Shown: positions 1 to 8,414, numbered from the stretch's first letter. The stretch: 64,000 nt of DNA from JAJPKK01 sp963787675 (GCA_963787675.1 CAWBDV010000012.1:1-64000); one strand, 5' to 3'. The notes: generated from the sequence alone by a model not told the origin. Made by a program: numbers and translations.

Positions 1-1
1 G

Positions 2-736
2 CTAGCCGATGAGCCAATCGTGCGGCTGATTCTCGACGGCACCGCGGTGCGCGTGCGGCTTGACCGCAAAGCCACTTCCATCTCACTGCTCGTCGTCCTC
101 GGCGTGCGCCAGGACGGCCAGAAGGTTCTCCTGGCGATCAAGCAAATGGGTGGCGAAAGCACCGAGGCCTGGCGTACGGTGCTCGATGATCTCATCAAGC
201 GTGGTCTGCGGCGGCCCGAGCTGCTTATCATTGATGGCGGCACGGGCCTTGAGAGCGCGATTGCCGCCGCTTGGGATGGCGTGCCGGTCCAGAGGTGTAC
301 GGTGCATAAGCACCGAAATCTCCTCGCGCACGCGCCCGAGCGCCTGCACGAGGAAATCACCGCCGACTACAACGATATGATCTACGCGGAAACGCGCGAA
401 CAGATCGCGGCGCGCCGCAAAGCCTTTATTCGCAAGTGGCGGCTCAAGCACCGAGCCGTGGCCGACAGCTTGGAGGAAGCCGGCGATCGGCTCTTCACCT
501 TCACACGACTGCCGCCAAGCCAATGGCGGAGCGCGCGGACAACGAACGCAATCGAACGACTGCACGAGGAGTTCAAGCGAAGGATCAAGACGCAGACCGT
601 GCTGCCGTCGGCAGATACCGCGGCAATGTTATTCTGGGCGTTGCTCGCATCGGGCCAAATCAATATGCGCAAGGTCGATGGATGGCAAAGCCTTGCCACC
701 AAGCCCATCGATCAGCCAATTGACCTCGCAGCCTGA
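2..736 (+). CDS. IS256-family (Mutator-type) transposase, 5' end cut by window edge
   Basis: DDE transposase that would cut and paste its own IS element. The frame is open to the first base of the window, so the N-terminal part is missing; the GTG at position 20 is not a true start. Family signs seen: a catalytic-core segment LIIDGGTGLESA, a cysteine/histidine segment RCTVHKHRN, and the C-terminal NAIERLHEEFKRRIKTQ stretch with the conserved glutamate typical of Mutator transposases. It ends only 12 bases before the ATG of the next open frame, so the right end of the IS must lie within the first bases of the cheR-like frame. No downstream frameshift is visible. Family certain; the exact IS cannot be named. 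Confidence 0.9.
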   Translation, partial: LADEPIVRLILDGTAVRVRLDRKATSISLLVVLGVRQDGQKVLLAIKQMGGESTEAWRTVLDDLIKRGLRRPELLIIDGGTGLESAIAAAWDGVPVQRCTVHKHRNLLAHAPERLHEEITADYNDMIYAETREQIAARRKAFIRKWRLKHRAVADSLEEAGDRLFTFTRLPPSQWRSARTTNAIERLHEEFKRRIKTQTVLPSADTAAMLFWALLASGQINMRKVDGWQSLATKPIDQPIDLAA

Positions 737-748
737 AACGATACCTTC

Positions 749-1480
749 ATGTTACCGGAGATCGCGCCACCCCTAATTCCAACCGCTTTCCGGACGCCAA
801 CCGCTGCCTATCGGGAACGCCTTGCTGCCGATTCGGCAGAGTGGCACGCCCTCGATGAGTGTTGCCACATTACCATCTCACGCTTCTTTCGGGACAGAGG
901 CGTATTCGAGATATTGCGCACACGCGTGTTCCCGGAGGTCGCCGCTCGCGCTCGCCGGGAGGGACGCGGCGTGTGCATTTGGTCGGCCGGTTGCGCCTCG
1001 GGCGAAGAACCATACACCGTGAGGATCTTGTGGGATCTGGAAATTGCTTCTCAGTTTCCCGGCGTCGTTCTTTCAGTTGTCGCCACGGATATCGATGCAA
1101 CCATGCTCGCGCGTGCTCGCGCGGCATCCTTTCCGACGGGAAGCTTGCATGAATTGCCTCCTCTTCTGATTGAACAAGCCTTTGATCTGACCGAGACTTG
1201 CTATTCCGTAAAGCCGCGATTTCGCGAGGGAATCAATTTCCTTCTGCAAGATCTGCGGTCGCAGACGCCTACCGGTCCATTCGACGTCGTGCTGTGCCGC
1301 TATGTCGCCTTCACATACTTTGCGCAGCCCCTGTAGGAGCGTACCTTGGCTCGCATGTTCGATCAGCTCCGGCCCGGCGGCTACCTCGTGATCGGCACCC
1401 ATGAGCGTGTGCCGGATCATGATCTTGGGCTTGAGCCGCTAACCGGCTCGCCTCAGATTTTCCGCAGAGCGGCGGCGTGA
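749..1480 (+). pseudogene. CheR-type protein-glutamate methyltransferase, 5'-truncated and with internal stop
   Basis: CheR enzymes methylate glutamates of chemoreceptors using S-adenosylmethionine. The frame shows the SAM-binding segment IWSAGCASGEEPYT, the ATDID motif and DVVLCRYV, all typical of CheR. An in-frame TAG at 1334-1336 stops it after 195 residues. The same frame then continues with ERTLARMFDQLRPGGYLVIG and HERVP to a TGA at 1478-1480, exactly the normal C-terminal part of the family, so this is one nonsense mutation. The usual N-terminal helical domain is missing: homology begins only near position 805, just after the IS256 end, so the IS probably removed the 5' part. Not expected to be functional. 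Confidence 0.88.
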
Positions 1481-1522
1481 GAACATGCGCGTCGCACCAA
1501 ACGAGGTGCAGTTAACCTGCAG

Positions 1523-1536
1523 TTGATTGAAGTCAA
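1523..1536. promoter_or_regulatory. FixK/FNR-type box (perfect)
   Basis: TTGATTGAAGTCAA matches TTGAY-N4-RTCAA in both half sites. Its centre is 60 bases before the GTG of the GYD gene, which would place a class II (-41.5) start site near 1571, just before the ribosome binding site. Confidence 0.7.
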
Positions 1537-1589
1537 AGATTCCGCGACCTGCCGCGATATCCTCTTTACCAACCAGGAGAGGTGCGGCC

Positions 1590-1898
1590 GTGGCGACCTT
1601 CATCATGTTGACCCGCTTGAACCCGGATGCAGTACGCTCGCCAACGGGGCTCGAGCAACTTGAACGTGACGCCATGAAGCGTATCCGCGAGCAGTGTCCG
1701 GACGTGAAATGGCTCAGCAGTTATGCCGTCCTCGGACCATATGATTACCTCGACATCTTCAGTGCCAACGACGTTGAGAGCGCGGCACGGGTTTCGGCTC
1801 TGATACGAACCTTTGGCCATGCTCAGACCGAAATATGGAGCGCCACGGAGTGGGACCGCTTCAAAGAGCTTGTGCGTACTCTCCCCGACCCAAGCTGA
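1590..1898 (+). CDS. GYD-domain protein (102 aa)
   Basis: Small soluble protein of the GYD family, named after the GPYDYLDIF segment seen here near residues 50-58; the fold is a ferredoxin-like dimeric barrel and the biochemical role is unknown. The chosen start is GTG 1590 because AGGAGAGG lies 8 bases upstream and the conserved family N-terminus (ATFIMLTRLNPDAV) begins immediately; a longer frame from 1527 has no ribosome binding site. A perfect FixK/FNR box sits 60 bases before the start, suggesting induction at low oxygen. It stands alone; the next gene begins about 100 bases later. Confidence 0.85.
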   Translation: MATFIMLTRLNPDAVRSPTGLEQLERDAMKRIREQCPDVKWLSSYAVLGPYDYLDIFSANDVESAARVSALIRTFGHAQTEIWSATEWDRFKELVRTLPDPS

Positions 1899-2005
1899 TC
1901 AGGGCTTGCCTTAAGCAGCTGCCGAGGACGCAGCCCGATCAACATCAGCGCGGTGCCACCAGGCACCTAAATTGGTCAACTCTCTTCTAAAGTGAGTTCA
2001 GCATC

Positions 2006-2254
2006 ATGCACATCCCTCATGAACTGCAGGAAGAATTTCCCGGAGAGGTCTCGCTGATCGAGCGGCTCAGAAAGACGAATTATGAGTTCGGGCGCCTCGC
2101 CTCGCGTTATGACGAGGTGAATCTCAATATCTATCGCATCGAATCGGAGGAGGAGCCCACTGCGGACGAGGTTGGTGAAGAGCTCAAGAAGCAGCGCCTA
2201 AAGCTCAAGGATGAGATTGCCTCCATCCTTACGAAAGTTGAGCGTCGAATGTAA
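2006..2254 (+). CDS. DUF465 / YdcH-like small protein (82 aa)
   Basis: Short, highly charged and probably wholly alpha-helical or coiled-coil protein. The pattern of an N-terminal IPHEL motif, a central RLxxxYDEVN segment and a C-terminal LKKQRLKLKDEI helix fits the DUF465 (YdcH) family. Members are small cytoplasmic proteins without a firm biochemical role. Start ATG 2006 is the only sensible one, but the ribosome binding site is weak (GTGAG about 10 bases upstream). It precedes a broken HicA-like gene with 26 bases between them. Confidence 0.7.
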   Translation: MHIPHELQEEFPGEVSLIERLRKTNYEFGRLASRYDEVNLNIYRIESEEEPTADEVGEELKKQRLKLKDEIASILTKVERRM

Positions 2255-2280
2255 TTGCAGGACAGTTATGGAGTAGGGGC

Positions 2281-2518
2281 ATGGAAAGCGCCACATTTCG
2301 GAAATGGCTCTCTGAGCAGGGATGCCGGTTCGATCGGCACGAACACGAACAACGCCATGAGGGCCAGGTCATGGTGACCGTCCATCGCGAGGATCGGAAG
2401 GCCGAGGTACCGCTTGGCGGGTCGCGTCAGAACTCTCGATATGCGAATCGTACGTCGTGCCTGCGAACAGCTCGGTCTTGATTGGACGCAATTGCCTGGG
2501 CCGAAAGGTCGTGTTTAG
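2281..2518 (+). pseudogene. HicA-like small protein, frameshifted
   Basis: The first frame (MESATFRKWLSEQGCRFDRH then GGSR) has the look of HicA-type dsRNA-binding mRNA interferases, with the GCRFDRHEH motif carrying the histidine. After position about 2430 the sensible reading moves by one base: the frame from 2435 gives LDMRIVRRACEQLGLDWTQL and ends PGPKGRV at TAG 2516-2518, the normal family C-terminus. One extra base in AACTCTC at 2431-2437 explains it. Read unshifted it makes a 66-residue chimera. A GGAG ribosome binding site precedes ATG 2281. No HicB antitoxin is next to it, so it may be an orphan homologue rather than a toxin. Confidence 0.7.
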
Positions 2519-2680
2519 GCAGATCGGCAAAGGTTCCTCAGCGCATCGCCGGCCGGCAGCATGTTGTGCTGTTGCCACGCAGCGTCGAGCGACGAAGCGG
2601 CTTGTCGACAATCTGGCGGGTGCTCGCATGTTGATCGGAGCAGCATTACGCGCCGGTCAAAGCAGTGAGGCACATACCTC

Positions 2681-3220
2681 GTGAAGGATTGGAATGTTGT
2701 TATTAGCGTTTATCAGGGTGGTTTTCGGCGCGCGGTCCGTGCGCTGACGGCATTTGGCCGCGTCGATCGCAGTCCCTACCATAACGTCCTCGTGATGAGG
2801 GTCGAAGACCCGGTAGCCCTGCTCACAGCCGTCGAACGGCAAACGGAGGAAAGCCCTCCTCTCTATGACGCGATCTCGCGGATAGCGCCCGCGTCACATA
2901 CGTTTGAATTTCATTCCGGCCAGCAATTGAAGGAAGAGGCAACGCCGATCCTGCTTGAATGGGCGCCGCGTCTGACCGGACAATCCTTTCACGTCAGGGT
3001 GCATCGGCGCGGCGGGCCACACGATGTGCCAACCCAGGACCTCGAGCACGTCCTGGACAATTCCCTCGCCGATGCGACAAAGGCGGCCGGCACGCCGGGA
3101 AAGATATCATTCAGCGACCCCGATGCGGTGATTGCGATTGATACGATCGATGAACGCGCCGGCATGACGTTGTGGATGCGCGATGACCTCGTCCGCCACC
3201 CCCTGGTGCGGCCAGACTGA
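2681..3220 (+). CDS. THUMP-domain protein (179 aa)
   Basis: Small protein resembling stand-alone THUMP domains, RNA-binding modules usually found in tRNA-modifying enzymes. Seen: an N-terminal KDWNVVISVYQGGFRRAVR strand-helix, a central FHVRVHRRGG segment and a C-terminal PDAVIAIDTIDERAGMTLW segment, a typical layout for THUMP. No methyltransferase or other catalytic domain is attached, so it probably binds RNA as a partner or has an unknown role. The start is GTG 2681, with a GTGAGG sequence some 11 bases upstream. It stands between the broken HicA-like gene and the CBS gene. Confidence 0.75.
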   Translation: MKDWNVVISVYQGGFRRAVRALTAFGRVDRSPYHNVLVMRVEDPVALLTAVERQTEESPPLYDAISRIAPASHTFEFHSGQQLKEEATPILLEWAPRLTGQSFHVRVHRRGGPHDVPTQDLEHVLDNSLADATKAAGTPGKISFSDPDAVIAIDTIDERAGMTLWMRDDLVRHPLVRPD

Positions 3221-3329
3221 CTCTTGCGCGTCACTGAGCGTAGACCCCGCGTAACGGACGCTCGGAACAGCATCAAATCCAAGCGCCGGCCTTGGTGATC
3301 ACGTCAACATACAGCCGGCTACGGGTCTG

Positions 3330-3343
3330 TTGATCCAGATCAA
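3330..3343. promoter_or_regulatory. FixK/FNR-type box (perfect)
   Basis: TTGATCCAGATCAA, a perfect palindromic box centred 70 bases before the inferred start of the CBS-domain gene. Confidence 0.75.
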
Positions 3344-3406
3344 GGTCGGCTGTCGCCATGAGGGCGAGCCTTTTCGAAGTCCCAACGAAGCTCCGAGGAG
3401 GACGAC

Positions 3407-3826
3407 ATAAAAGTACAAGAGATCATGCATAAGGGCGTTGAATGGGTTTCGCCCGACACACCGGTCGCGACGCTGGCGAAAAAAATGCAGCAACTCGACG
3501 TCGGCGCACTTCCGGTCGGCGAGAACGACCGGCTTATCGGCATAGTGACGGATCGCGACATCGCCGTGCGAGGCGTCGTGGACGGCAAGGATATCTCGAA
3601 GCTGACCGCCAGAGACATCATGACCGCCGGCGTGGTCTGGTGTTTGGCCTCCGATACCGCGACCCACGCCGCTCATGTGATGGAAGCAAAGCAGGTGCGG
3701 CGCCTCCCGGTCATCGACGACAACAAGCGAATGGTCGGCATGCTCACTCTTGGTGACATCTCTCATGCAACGTCGGATCGGATCACGGCCGAAATCATCA
3801 AGGCCGTCTCGGCTCATCATGCTTGA
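3407..3826 (+). CDS. Tandem CBS-domain protein with an ATA at the expected start
   Basis: Two CBS domains back to back (about residues 8-60 and 73-130) form one Bateman module that senses adenine nucleotides; such stand-alone proteins regulate other enzymes or have unknown roles. Seen: GIVTDRDIAVRG in the first domain, the linker TARDIMTAG, and MEAKQVRRLPVIDDN and GMLTLGDIS in the second. A strong AGGAGG lies at 3396-3401 and five bases later comes ATA AAA GTA CAA GAG ATC ATG. Relatives normally begin MKVQEIM, so the ATA at 3407 is probably a mutated or non-canonical start. The first in-frame ATG (3425) is 23 bases from the ribosome binding site, too far for good translation. A perfect FixK/FNR box lies upstream. 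Confidence 0.8.
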   Translation: MKVQEIMHKGVEWVSPDTPVATLAKKMQQLDVGALPVGENDRLIGIVTDRDIAVRGVVDGKDISKLTARDIMTAGVVWCLASDTATHAAHVMEAKQVRRLPVIDDNKRMVGMLTLGDISHATSDRITAEIIKAVSAHHA

Positions 3827-3880
3827 ATGAAAGACGAGGGACTCTCCGCCCTCCGGTCGGTTGCAAAGGAATGAATAGAA

Positions 3881-5131
3881 ATGGGCCGCGACGTGTCGAC
3901 GCCGGCGTTCGATGCCGCGGCCCTCAAGCGTGAATTTCCCGGCCTCGCCGATCCGCGCCTTCACTATCTCGACAGCGCTGCCACCGCGCAGATTCCGGAG
4001 ATCGTGTTGAGTGCCTTGCGCAGGTTCGAAGTGCATGCACGCGCCAACGTCCATGAGGGCCTGCACGAGCGGGCGCGCGCGGCGACCGACGCCTATCATC
4101 AATCCCGGATACGCGTTGCGCAATTCCTGGGGGCGGCTTCAGAACAAGAGATCATCTTTACCTACGGGACGACTTCGTCGATCAACTTGTTGGCCCATTC
4201 GTTCGGCACGCGCCTCGACGCTGGTGATGAGATCTTACTGTCGACTCTCGAACACCACAGCAATCTCGTCCCTTGGCAAAAGCTCGCCGAGCGGCGCGGC
4301 GTCGCTCTGCGGTTCTTGCCGGTGACGCCCGAGGGCAGGCTCGATCTCGATCGGCTGGACTCGGAACTCACCGCCCGGTGTCGGCTCGTTGCCGTGACCC
4401 ATTGCTCCAATGTGACGGGCGCGGTCACCGATGTCGCCAGGGTCGTGGCGGCGGCTCAATCCGTCGGAGCCAAAGTGATGCTGGACGGCGCTCAGAGCGC
4501 TCCGCACGGCCCCCTGAATGTGAGAGAACTCGGGATCGACTTTTATGCCTATTCCGGTCACAAAACCTTCGGGCCAACCGGTATCGGCGTTCTCTGGGGT
4601 CGCCGCGAGCTGCTCGAATCAATGCCGCCGTTCATGACTGGTGGGCAGATGATCACGGAAGTCACGCTGGCAAACGCGACGTTTCGGGATCCGCCGCGAC
4701 GATTCGAAGCCGGAACACCACCGATCGGGCCTGCGATCGGGCTTGGCGCTGCAGTCGAGTGGATGCAAAGGCTCGATTGGGGCGTTGTTCGGGAGCATGA
4801 GCAGCGGCTGACACGCCGGCTGCTCAACGCATTGACTGGCGTCTTGGGGGTACGGGTACTTGGGCCGACCGATACGCGTGATCGCAGAGGCGTTGTCTCG
4901 TTCTCTATCGAAGCGGTTCCTGTTGAAACCATCTGTCGCGCCCTTGACCGCAGGGGTGTGGCGTTGCGGGGTGGCCACCATTGCGCGCAGCCACTTGCAC
5001 GGGCCTTCGGAATCGAGGGCACGGCCCGTGCGAGTTTGGCGCCCTACAGTCTCGATGCCGATATCGACGCGCTGCTGGAAGGAGTCGAAGATCTCGTGCG
5101 CGATCGCTCCAAAAAATTGCGCGACAGATGA
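3881..5131 (+). CDS. SufS/CsdA-type cysteine desulfurase (416 aa)
   Basis: PLP enzyme that takes sulfur from cysteine, giving alanine and a protein-bound persulfide, usually for Fe-S cluster assembly. The protein shows the class V aminotransferase fold, the N-terminal REFPGLADPRLHYLDSAATA, the PLP-contact segment TLEHHSNLVPW, MLDGAQSAPH, the PLP lysine in SGHKTFGPTG (about residue 230) and the active-site cysteine loop RGGHHCAQP near residue 368, all as in group II (SufS) enzymes. Length is normal. Start ATG 3881 has AAAGGA 9 bases upstream. No other suf genes are beside it, so it could be a second stress-related desulfurase. It runs convergent with the PhaC-like gene. Confidence 0.92.
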   Translation: MGRDVSTPAFDAAALKREFPGLADPRLHYLDSAATAQIPEIVLSALRRFEVHARANVHEGLHERARAATDAYHQSRIRVAQFLGAASEQEIIFTYGTTSSINLLAHSFGTRLDAGDEILLSTLEHHSNLVPWQKLAERRGVALRFLPVTPEGRLDLDRLDSELTARCRLVAVTHCSNVTGAVTDVARVVAAAQSVGAKVMLDGAQSAPHGPLNVRELGIDFYAYSGHKTFGPTGIGVLWGRRELLESMPPFMTGGQMITEVTLANATFRDPPRRFEAGTPPIGPAIGLGAAVEWMQRLDWGVVREHEQRLTRRLLNALTGVLGVRVLGPTDTRDRRGVVSFSIEAVPVETICRALDRRGVALRGGHHCAQPLARAFGIEGTARASLAPYSLDADIDALLEGVEDLVRDRSKKLRDR

Positions 5132-5187
5132 CCTGATGCGATGAGACTATCGGCGGTGTCGCCAGCCGGTCTCCGTCGTACTTGCGT

Positions 5188-6264
5188 TCAAACGCGAGCC
5201 TTGAACCAGGCGACGATCTGCGGCCATACCCGCGTGTGCGCTTCCCGTCCAACAAGCATACCCAGATGTTGCAGTCCAATGCCGATCTCGCCAGGATATT
5301 CGATGATTTGCGTATCTTTGGTCGACATCTTGTCAAAGAACGGCGCCACCGAAGCCAAGGGTCCAACTTCATCGGCGGCATTGACGACTGCGAGCGCGGG
5401 CGTTCGTACGTTGGCGGGCCCGATGGTTTTTCCGAGAAGCGACAGGGTCCCCCGGCAAAAGCGGTCTTCGCGATACAGCCATTGAACGATCTCAGTCACC
5501 AGCTTGCCGGGAAGCGCGATCTCATCGAGCGTCCAGCGCTCAATACGTGCGTGCATTTCTATTGCGGCAGGATCCCGCAGACTCAACGCCGCGTCTACGC
5601 ATCTCGACCACAGGAACGTATCGGGCGACGCGACAGCGCTGAGCTGCGACAAGAGTGATCCTGCAACTACCCCGGTCTCCGACAGTTCGGCCGGGACGAG
5701 CGAGACGAGCGCATCTCGAAATCGGCTTGATGCCGGCTCGAAACACAGCGGCGCCCCGAGTAACACGAGACCTCGGACCGATTGGGGCTCAAGGGCACAG
5801 TAGAGCGTGGCGAGTGTCCCGCCAATCGAATGCCCGATGAGGAATGGCGCCACTGGATTCGCCTGCGCCGAAATCGTTCGAATGCAGGTCGCGATTGCCT
5901 GGCCTACGTAAACGTCAAGACCCGCTCGCCCATCGCCGTTCGGCGGCAGCCATTCGAGCAGATAGACTTGGAAGCCGTGATGAAGGCAATAGCGCACGGG
6001 GCTCACGGCCGGTGTCAGATCCCAAATGTATGGTCGCTTGATCGGCGCAGGGACCATGAGCAACGACGGCGCCTCCTGCGGGCCACCATATGCACGCAGG
6101 CGCCATTGCGGCCCCGAAGAAATTAGTTCAAAGGGACATTCGCGAGGACCAACTCCAAGCGCATCAAGTATATGCCCCTGCGTTCGCCGCAGCCGGTCCG
6201 CCATTGTGAAGCATCCCGCAAGTGCGGCAATGAAAGCGGATACCGGCAGCGTATGGGCAGTCAT
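5188..6264 (-). CDS. PhaC-like alpha/beta hydrolase with serine nucleophile (358 aa)
   Basis: Alpha/beta-hydrolase whose length and layout match class III polyhydroxyalkanoate synthase subunits: the N-terminal oxyanion segment LLMVPAPIKRPYIWDL, the PhaC-like YLLEW, a nucleophile elbow at about residues 142-148, an aspartate in NAADEVGP and the histidine in LQHLGMLVG. In true PHA synthases the elbow is GxCxG; here it reads GHSIGG, the serine lipase box, so polymerase activity is doubtful and hydrolase or transferase activity is more likely. Function not known. It is transcribed away from the Mth938-like gene, and the shared intergenic region holds a FixK/FNR box. Confidence 0.75.
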   Translation of the reverse strand: MTAHTLPVSAFIAALAGCFTMADRLRRTQGHILDALGVGPRECPFELISSGPQWRLRAYGGPQEAPSLLMVPAPIKRPYIWDLTPAVSPVRYCLHHGFQVYLLEWLPPNGDGRAGLDVYVGQAIATCIRTISAQANPVAPFLIGHSIGGTLATLYCALEPQSVRGLVLLGAPLCFEPASSRFRDALVSLVPAELSETGVVAGSLLSQLSAVASPDTFLWSRCVDAALSLRDPAAIEMHARIERWTLDEIALPGKLVTEIVQWLYREDRFCRGTLSLLGKTIGPANVRTPALAVVNAADEVGPLASVAPFFDKMSTKDTQIIEYPGEIGIGLQHLGMLVGREAHTRVWPQIVAWFKARV

Positions 6265-6424
6265 TGCTTCCCTCGTCGCACGGGCCCTAATGATATCAAT
6301 GACGTATCCCTTCGGCTGCCCCGTGATTCACGGCACAACTGCAACCATCCGGCTACGCAGCCTCCGAATCTTCATGGACATGAGCTAACGAAAGGAGTTC
6401 TTCCGCCGGTAAAATTGAAGCGGT

Positions 6425-6438
6425 TTGACTTTCGTCAA
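6425..6438. promoter_or_regulatory. FixK/FNR-type box (perfect)
   Basis: TTGACTTTCGTCAA fits TTGAY-N4-RTCAA. It lies between divergent genes, centred 83 bases before ATG 6515 and 167 bases from the PhaC-like start. Confidence 0.7.
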
Positions 6439-6514
6439 TGATGACGAACGCAATCGGTCATAAGCAATTTAGCGCCACGCTTCGAGCCTTGTACGCTTAT
6501 TTGGTGACTGGCAG

Positions 6515-6871
6515 ATGCGAATCGAACGCAGCGAGTTCGGAAATATCACAATCGACGGGGAGACCTACCCGCACGATGTGATTATCAGCCTGTCCGGAAA
6601 AGTCCGAAAGCGAAAGAAGAAGCTCTCAAAAAGGCAATACGGAACTTCGCACATCATCTCCAAGGCCGAGGCCAAAGCCGTTTTTGAAAAGGGATGCGAC
6701 CTCCTCATCGTCGGCTCTGGCCAGGAAGGCCAGGTCCGGCTGTCCCCGGAAGCAAGCGCGTACCTCGCCAAAAAGGGATGCGCTGTGGTGGTGCAGCCGA
6801 CGCAGGAGGCGATCCGGAGGTTCAATCAATCGGCGGCGAAAAAGGTCGGCCTGATCCATGTGACCTGTTGA
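6515..6871 (+). CDS. Mth938-domain (DUF498) protein (118 aa)
   Basis: Small protein of the Mth938/NDUFAF3/AAMDC-like fold; bacterial members are of unknown function, and eukaryotic NDUFAF3 helps assemble respiratory complex I. Seen: the N-terminal IERSEFGNITIDGETYPHDVI pattern reduced to its key parts (GxI.IDGETY.HDV), then CDLLIVGSGQEGQ, the hallmark glycine-rich turn, and the C-terminal CAVVVQPTQEAIRRFN helix. Full family length. A perfect FixK/FNR box stands 83 bases upstream. The convergent membrane-protein gene begins 25 bases after the stop. Confidence 0.85.
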   Translation: MRIERSEFGNITIDGETYPHDVIISLSGKVRKRKKKLSKRQYGTSHIISKAEAKAVFEKGCDLLIVGSGQEGQVRLSPEASAYLAKKGCAVVVQPTQEAIRRFNQSAAKKVGLIHVTC

Positions 6872-6896
6872 CCTGGGTACTTCGTGCCGTTGCTTA

Positions 6897-7592
6897 TCAC
6901 CGGAGCCGCAGTCGATCGATGATGAAGAACGGGAGGTAAAAGGCAAGGCAGAGCAGAATCGCGAGCAATCCAAGCTCGATAATGTAGAAGGGCCATGGCG
7001 CCAGGTAGTCCATCAACGAGGACTGCTCTGGCTTTGCTCGGAGATAGCCAAAGTTCGTGCCGAGCAACAGGTTCACCCCTACAGCGACGATGAGATACAC
7101 GGCCGACCACGCAAGCACGCGAATGATGGACTCCGGGACCGGGCGCAGCTTCATCGCCAGGGTCGTGTAGACCACGGCCGCTAAGACGACGCCGTGTTGT
7201 GTGAAGAAGCTGATGAACTGAGGGTGAGGAAATCCCTCACGAAGATCCGGCGTCAACAGGGCCTGAAACGTCCCTCCCAGCGCCCAAAAATAACACAGCT
7301 CGTACGTCCATTGATTAGGGTGAAGCAAAGTGATCACTGCCGTGATCGCCGCCCAGTCACAGAGATGCATCGGCACGAGACTTGCGACCGTAATCTCGCC
7401 ATCACGAGAAAGGAACGTCACGCCGATAATCTTGTTGATGACCAATATTGCGGCGAAGACGAACCCTACAACGCGATTCATTGAGCCGCTCTGATCGAAG
7501 CGCGCGAGGGCGGACAACACCAGCGGGATTATGAATGTCAAGCCGATCGCGGTGATGTGCGCTGGGCCAAAGCGTGCGAATGAGGCAATCAT
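6897..7592 (-). CDS. TIGR02206-type (YwaF-like) integral membrane protein (231 aa)
   Basis: Multi-pass membrane protein of unknown function, resembling the TIGR02206/YwaF family. About seven hydrophobic segments can be seen. The conserved FGPAHITAI near the N-terminus, PMHLCDWAA in the middle and FWALGGTFQALLTPD followed by FPHPQFISFFTQHG are the family hallmarks. The short C-terminal tail IDRLRLR is positively charged and likely cytoplasmic. It faces the Mth938-like gene tail to tail. Confidence 0.8.
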   Translation of the reverse strand: MIASFARFGPAHITAIGLTFIIPLVLSALARFDQSGSMNRVVGFVFAAILVINKIIGVTFLSRDGEITVASLVPMHLCDWAAITAVITLLHPNQWTYELCYFWALGGTFQALLTPDLREGFPHPQFISFFTQHGVVLAAVVYTTLAMKLRPVPESIIRVLAWSAVYLIVAVGVNLLLGTNFGYLRAKPEQSSLMDYLAPWPFYIIELGLLAILLCLAFYLPFFIIDRLRLR

Positions 7593-7826
7593 GACGGTCG
7601 CTTACGTCGGGCGAAACTTCGAGCATTCAGCGAACGATCATAAGCGAAGTGGTTTTCAACTCTTTGACAGTTGTCCAGCGCAGGTCTTGGGGGGCGAGAT
7701 AGACACATTTTCCAGGCAAAAGGCGTGAAATTATTCGCGCGTGAGATGCCCTGTACCCAACGGGCGATTACGATGACGGACGTTCATGCCGGCATGAAGC
7801 CATCGAGATCTGCGCCGGTACCACTC

Positions 7827-8414
7827 TCACGCTGTTGTGCCCGATATTTCGTCTGGCTTCAGTCCAAGCGGCAGTGAAGCGAGAACCCGGTAGCCCCTTT
7901 GGCCCTGCGGGGGAGACTGAAAAAGCTCGACGGAAGTAACGAGTTGCGCGAGCGACAGAGATCGATCGAAGGGGTTATGCCGCGCGATGCTTCGCCCGTT
8001 TCGAGGCATGCGGGCGAGGGTGATGTGCGGAAGAAACGGCCTTGGATCGGACTGGCCAAAGGCGGTCAATAGCACCTGGCGCAAGTCGTTCAGTTCCGGA
8101 CTCGCCACGCATTCCACCCATACAAGACGTGGCTCTCGGCGCGTTGGGCCATATCCTAAGTGCGCCAACGTCAAAAGAAAGGATTTGAAGCCACCGATCG
8201 CAGTCCGAAGGATCTCGACTGCGCTAGTGGTATTGAGTTCGTTCCATGGCGGCACCAGCGTAAGATGAATATCGACGCTGGGTACAAGCCGCACACGATA
8301 TGGTCCGAGCGGCTGCGCTAACTCAGCGAGTTCTTGCGCAAGCTTCTCCGCAACCTTGATGCCGACAAAGACGCGAGCCGGTCGATCGATGGGCAGGGAT
8401 TGGGCGAGAGTCAT
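7827..8414 (-). CDS. thpR: RNA 2',3'-cyclic phosphodiesterase (2H family, 195 aa)
   Basis: 2H phosphoesterase that opens 2',3'-cyclic phosphate ends of RNA to 2'-phosphate (older name 2'-5' RNA ligase). Both signature motifs are present: HLTLVPP at about residue 50 and HITLARM near residue 136, at the normal spacing, together with the N-terminal RVFVGIKV. Length fits the family. It lies about 100 bases downstream of pncB on the same strand. The window also encodes RtcB, another enzyme that acts on 2',3'-cyclic phosphate RNA, some 12 kb away; a link is only suggestive. Confidence 0.88.
   Translation of the reverse strand: MTLAQSLPIDRPARVFVGIKVAEKLAQELAELAQPLGPYRVRLVPSVDIHLTLVPPWNELNTTSAVEILRTAIGGFKSFLLTLAHLGYGPTRREPRLVWVECVASPELNDLRQVLLTAFGQSDPRPFLPHITLARMPRNGRSIARHNPFDRSLSLAQLVTSVELFQSPPQGQRGYRVLASLPLGLKPDEISGTTA

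Noticed and set aside
3299..4123. 274-codon frame on the minus strand
   Set aside because: Lies antisense to the CBS gene and the start of the desulfurase, both well supported; no family features.
7663..7676. TTGACAGTTGTCCA as a FixK/FNR box
   Set aside because: Right half has a mismatch at a core position and it lies behind the membrane-protein start at a doubtful distance.
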